From UBA5314 sp964635975 (GTDB lineage Bacteria; Bacillota; Syntrophomonadia; Syntrophomonadales; Syntrophomonadaceae): a stretch of 64,000 nt of DNA. The stretch lies in assembly GCA_964635975.1 (NCBI GenBank), contig CAZWPO010000006.1, positions 1-64,000 on the forward strand, given 5' to 3'. Below are positions 63,330-64,000 of this stretch, one piece after another (position 1 is the stretch's first letter; every line of letters begins with the position of its first letter). The notes beneath the pieces are model-generated. The model was not told the DNA's origin and did no database searches. It saw nothing but the letters and a program-made list of their open reading frames with translations. The position numbers were made by a program, and so were the translations under genes.

Positions 63330-64000
63330 ATGGCTGGAGATCTGCCAAGAGGTGGAAGCTTTCTAGTTAGCCAGACCGATCCTTCTAAGGTATTTACACC
63401 CGAGGATTTTAGCGACGAGCAGAAGATGGTTTATGATACAGCCTATGCGTTCGTTAATGAACAAATCCTGCCGGTTATGGACCGGTTAGAGACCAAAGAG
63501 CCGGGCCTTTCCGAAATGCTGCTCAAGCAGTGCGGAGACCTGGGCATGCTGGGTCTGGAAGTACCCGAGGAATATGAAGGGTATTACATGGACAAAGTCT
63601 GCACCGCTATCTGCTGTGAAGCTATGGGCTTAGCGGGCGGCTTTTGTATGACCTACGATGGCCAGACCGGTATCGGTCAGCTGCCGATCACTTATTTCGG
63701 CAACCATGAGCAAAAATTAAAATATCTGCCCGGTATAGTATCCGGCGACCTGCCTTCCGCTTACGCTCTGACTGAACCCGGTGCTGGATCCGATGCTCTG
63801 GGTGCCAAAGCCTGGGCCAAGTTAAACGATGAAGGCACTCATTACATCATCAACGGCACCAAGCAGTTCATTACCAATTCACAGTGGGCCAAACTCAATA
63901 TCGTGTTTGCCAAGATCGACCGTGAAAAGTTTACCGGCTTTATCGTAGAAACTGATACGCCGGGATTATCCTACGGTCCGGAAGAACACAAAATGGGCAT
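63330..64000 (+). CDS. Acyl-CoA dehydrogenase, 3' end outside window
   Basis: Frame open to the window end. It begins MAGDLPRGGSFLVSQTDPSK with GAGGTG upstream and contains the AYALTEPGAGSDALGAKAWA FAD-binding region. About 223 residues visible. The N-terminal extension before the dehydrogenase fold is like larger acyl-CoA dehydrogenases. Last visible gene of the operon. Confidence 0.9.
   Translation, partial: MAGDLPRGGSFLVSQTDPSKVFTPEDFSDEQKMVYDTAYAFVNEQILPVMDRLETKEPGLSEMLLKQCGDLGMLGLEVPEEYEGYYMDKVCTAICCEAMGLAGGFCMTYDGQTGIGQLPITYFGNHEQKLKYLPGIVSGDLPSAYALTEPGAGSDALGAKAWAKLNDEGTHYIINGTKQFITNSQWAKLNIVFAKIDREKFTGFIVETDTPGLSYGPEEHKMG

Overview
The window looks like a chromosomal segment of a Gram-positive, anaerobic, fatty-acid-degrading Clostridia member, most like Syntrophomonas and its relatives. 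This assignment is inference from gene content: two beta-oxidation loci, electron-transfer flavoprotein with FixC/FixX, a T-box controlled branched-chain amino acid operon, sigma-54 regulators, strong AGGAGG ribosome sites with many TTG starts, and Firmicutes-type small proteins (DUF1659, DUF2922, YvrJ). No insertion sequence, prophage, CRISPR array, rRNA or tRNA was recognised.

Layout. 1-5.4 kb: 3' part of a sensor histidine kinase, rmuC, and the PrkA protein kinase. 5.5-11.7 kb: a minus-strand operon, acyl-CoA dehydrogenase, etfB, etfA, crotonase, MarR regulator, fixC, fixX, with a sigma-A promoter whose spacer carries a MarR-like palindrome and a terminator at the far end. 12-14.1 kb: MoxR ATPase and VWA/CoxE pair, divergent from a duplicated promoter driving a 48-residue membrane stub and a 195-residue membrane-anchored protein, followed by structured hairpins. 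15.8-16.6 kb: XRE regulator and a small unknown. 16.8-27.2 kb: ilvD-ilvB-ilvH-ilvC-leuC-leuD-leuB-cimA, one BCAA operon behind a T-box leader; cimA appears to start with ATT.

27-38 kb: a large unknown protein, an HD-GYP phosphodiesterase, two small proteins, a large MEDS-PAS-GGDEF-HD-GYP signalling protein, the DUF1659/DUF2922/YvrJ trio, a Gln-rich lipoprotein and a DUF155/RMD1-like membrane protein. 38-42.4 kb: mobB, a tiny winged-helix protein, a radical SAM protein, an MBL-fold hydrolase and an alpha/beta hydrolase.

42.6-54.3 kb (all minus): an anion transporter with a consensus sigma-54 promoter and an upstream palindrome, its likely activator (CBS-PAS-AAA-Fis), an acyl-CoA synthetase, a CBS-domain relic, an LpdD-like/UbiX pair lacking UbiD, an MBL protein, a Bcr/CflA-type MFS exporter and a second acyl-CoA synthetase. 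55-64 kb (all plus): two tandem paralogous sigma-54 activators, then thiolase, CoA-transferase, 3-hydroxyacyl-CoA dehydrogenase, enoyl-CoA hydratase and a partial acyl-CoA dehydrogenase. Sigma-54 promoters precede the second activator and the beta-oxidation operon, so this carbon-acid metabolism is probably switched by sigma-54 activators with PAS sensors. Main points for follow-up are the two ATT start codons, the sigma-54 circuits, the recurrent structured RNA elements, and the duplicated promoter/membrane stub beside MoxR-VWA.
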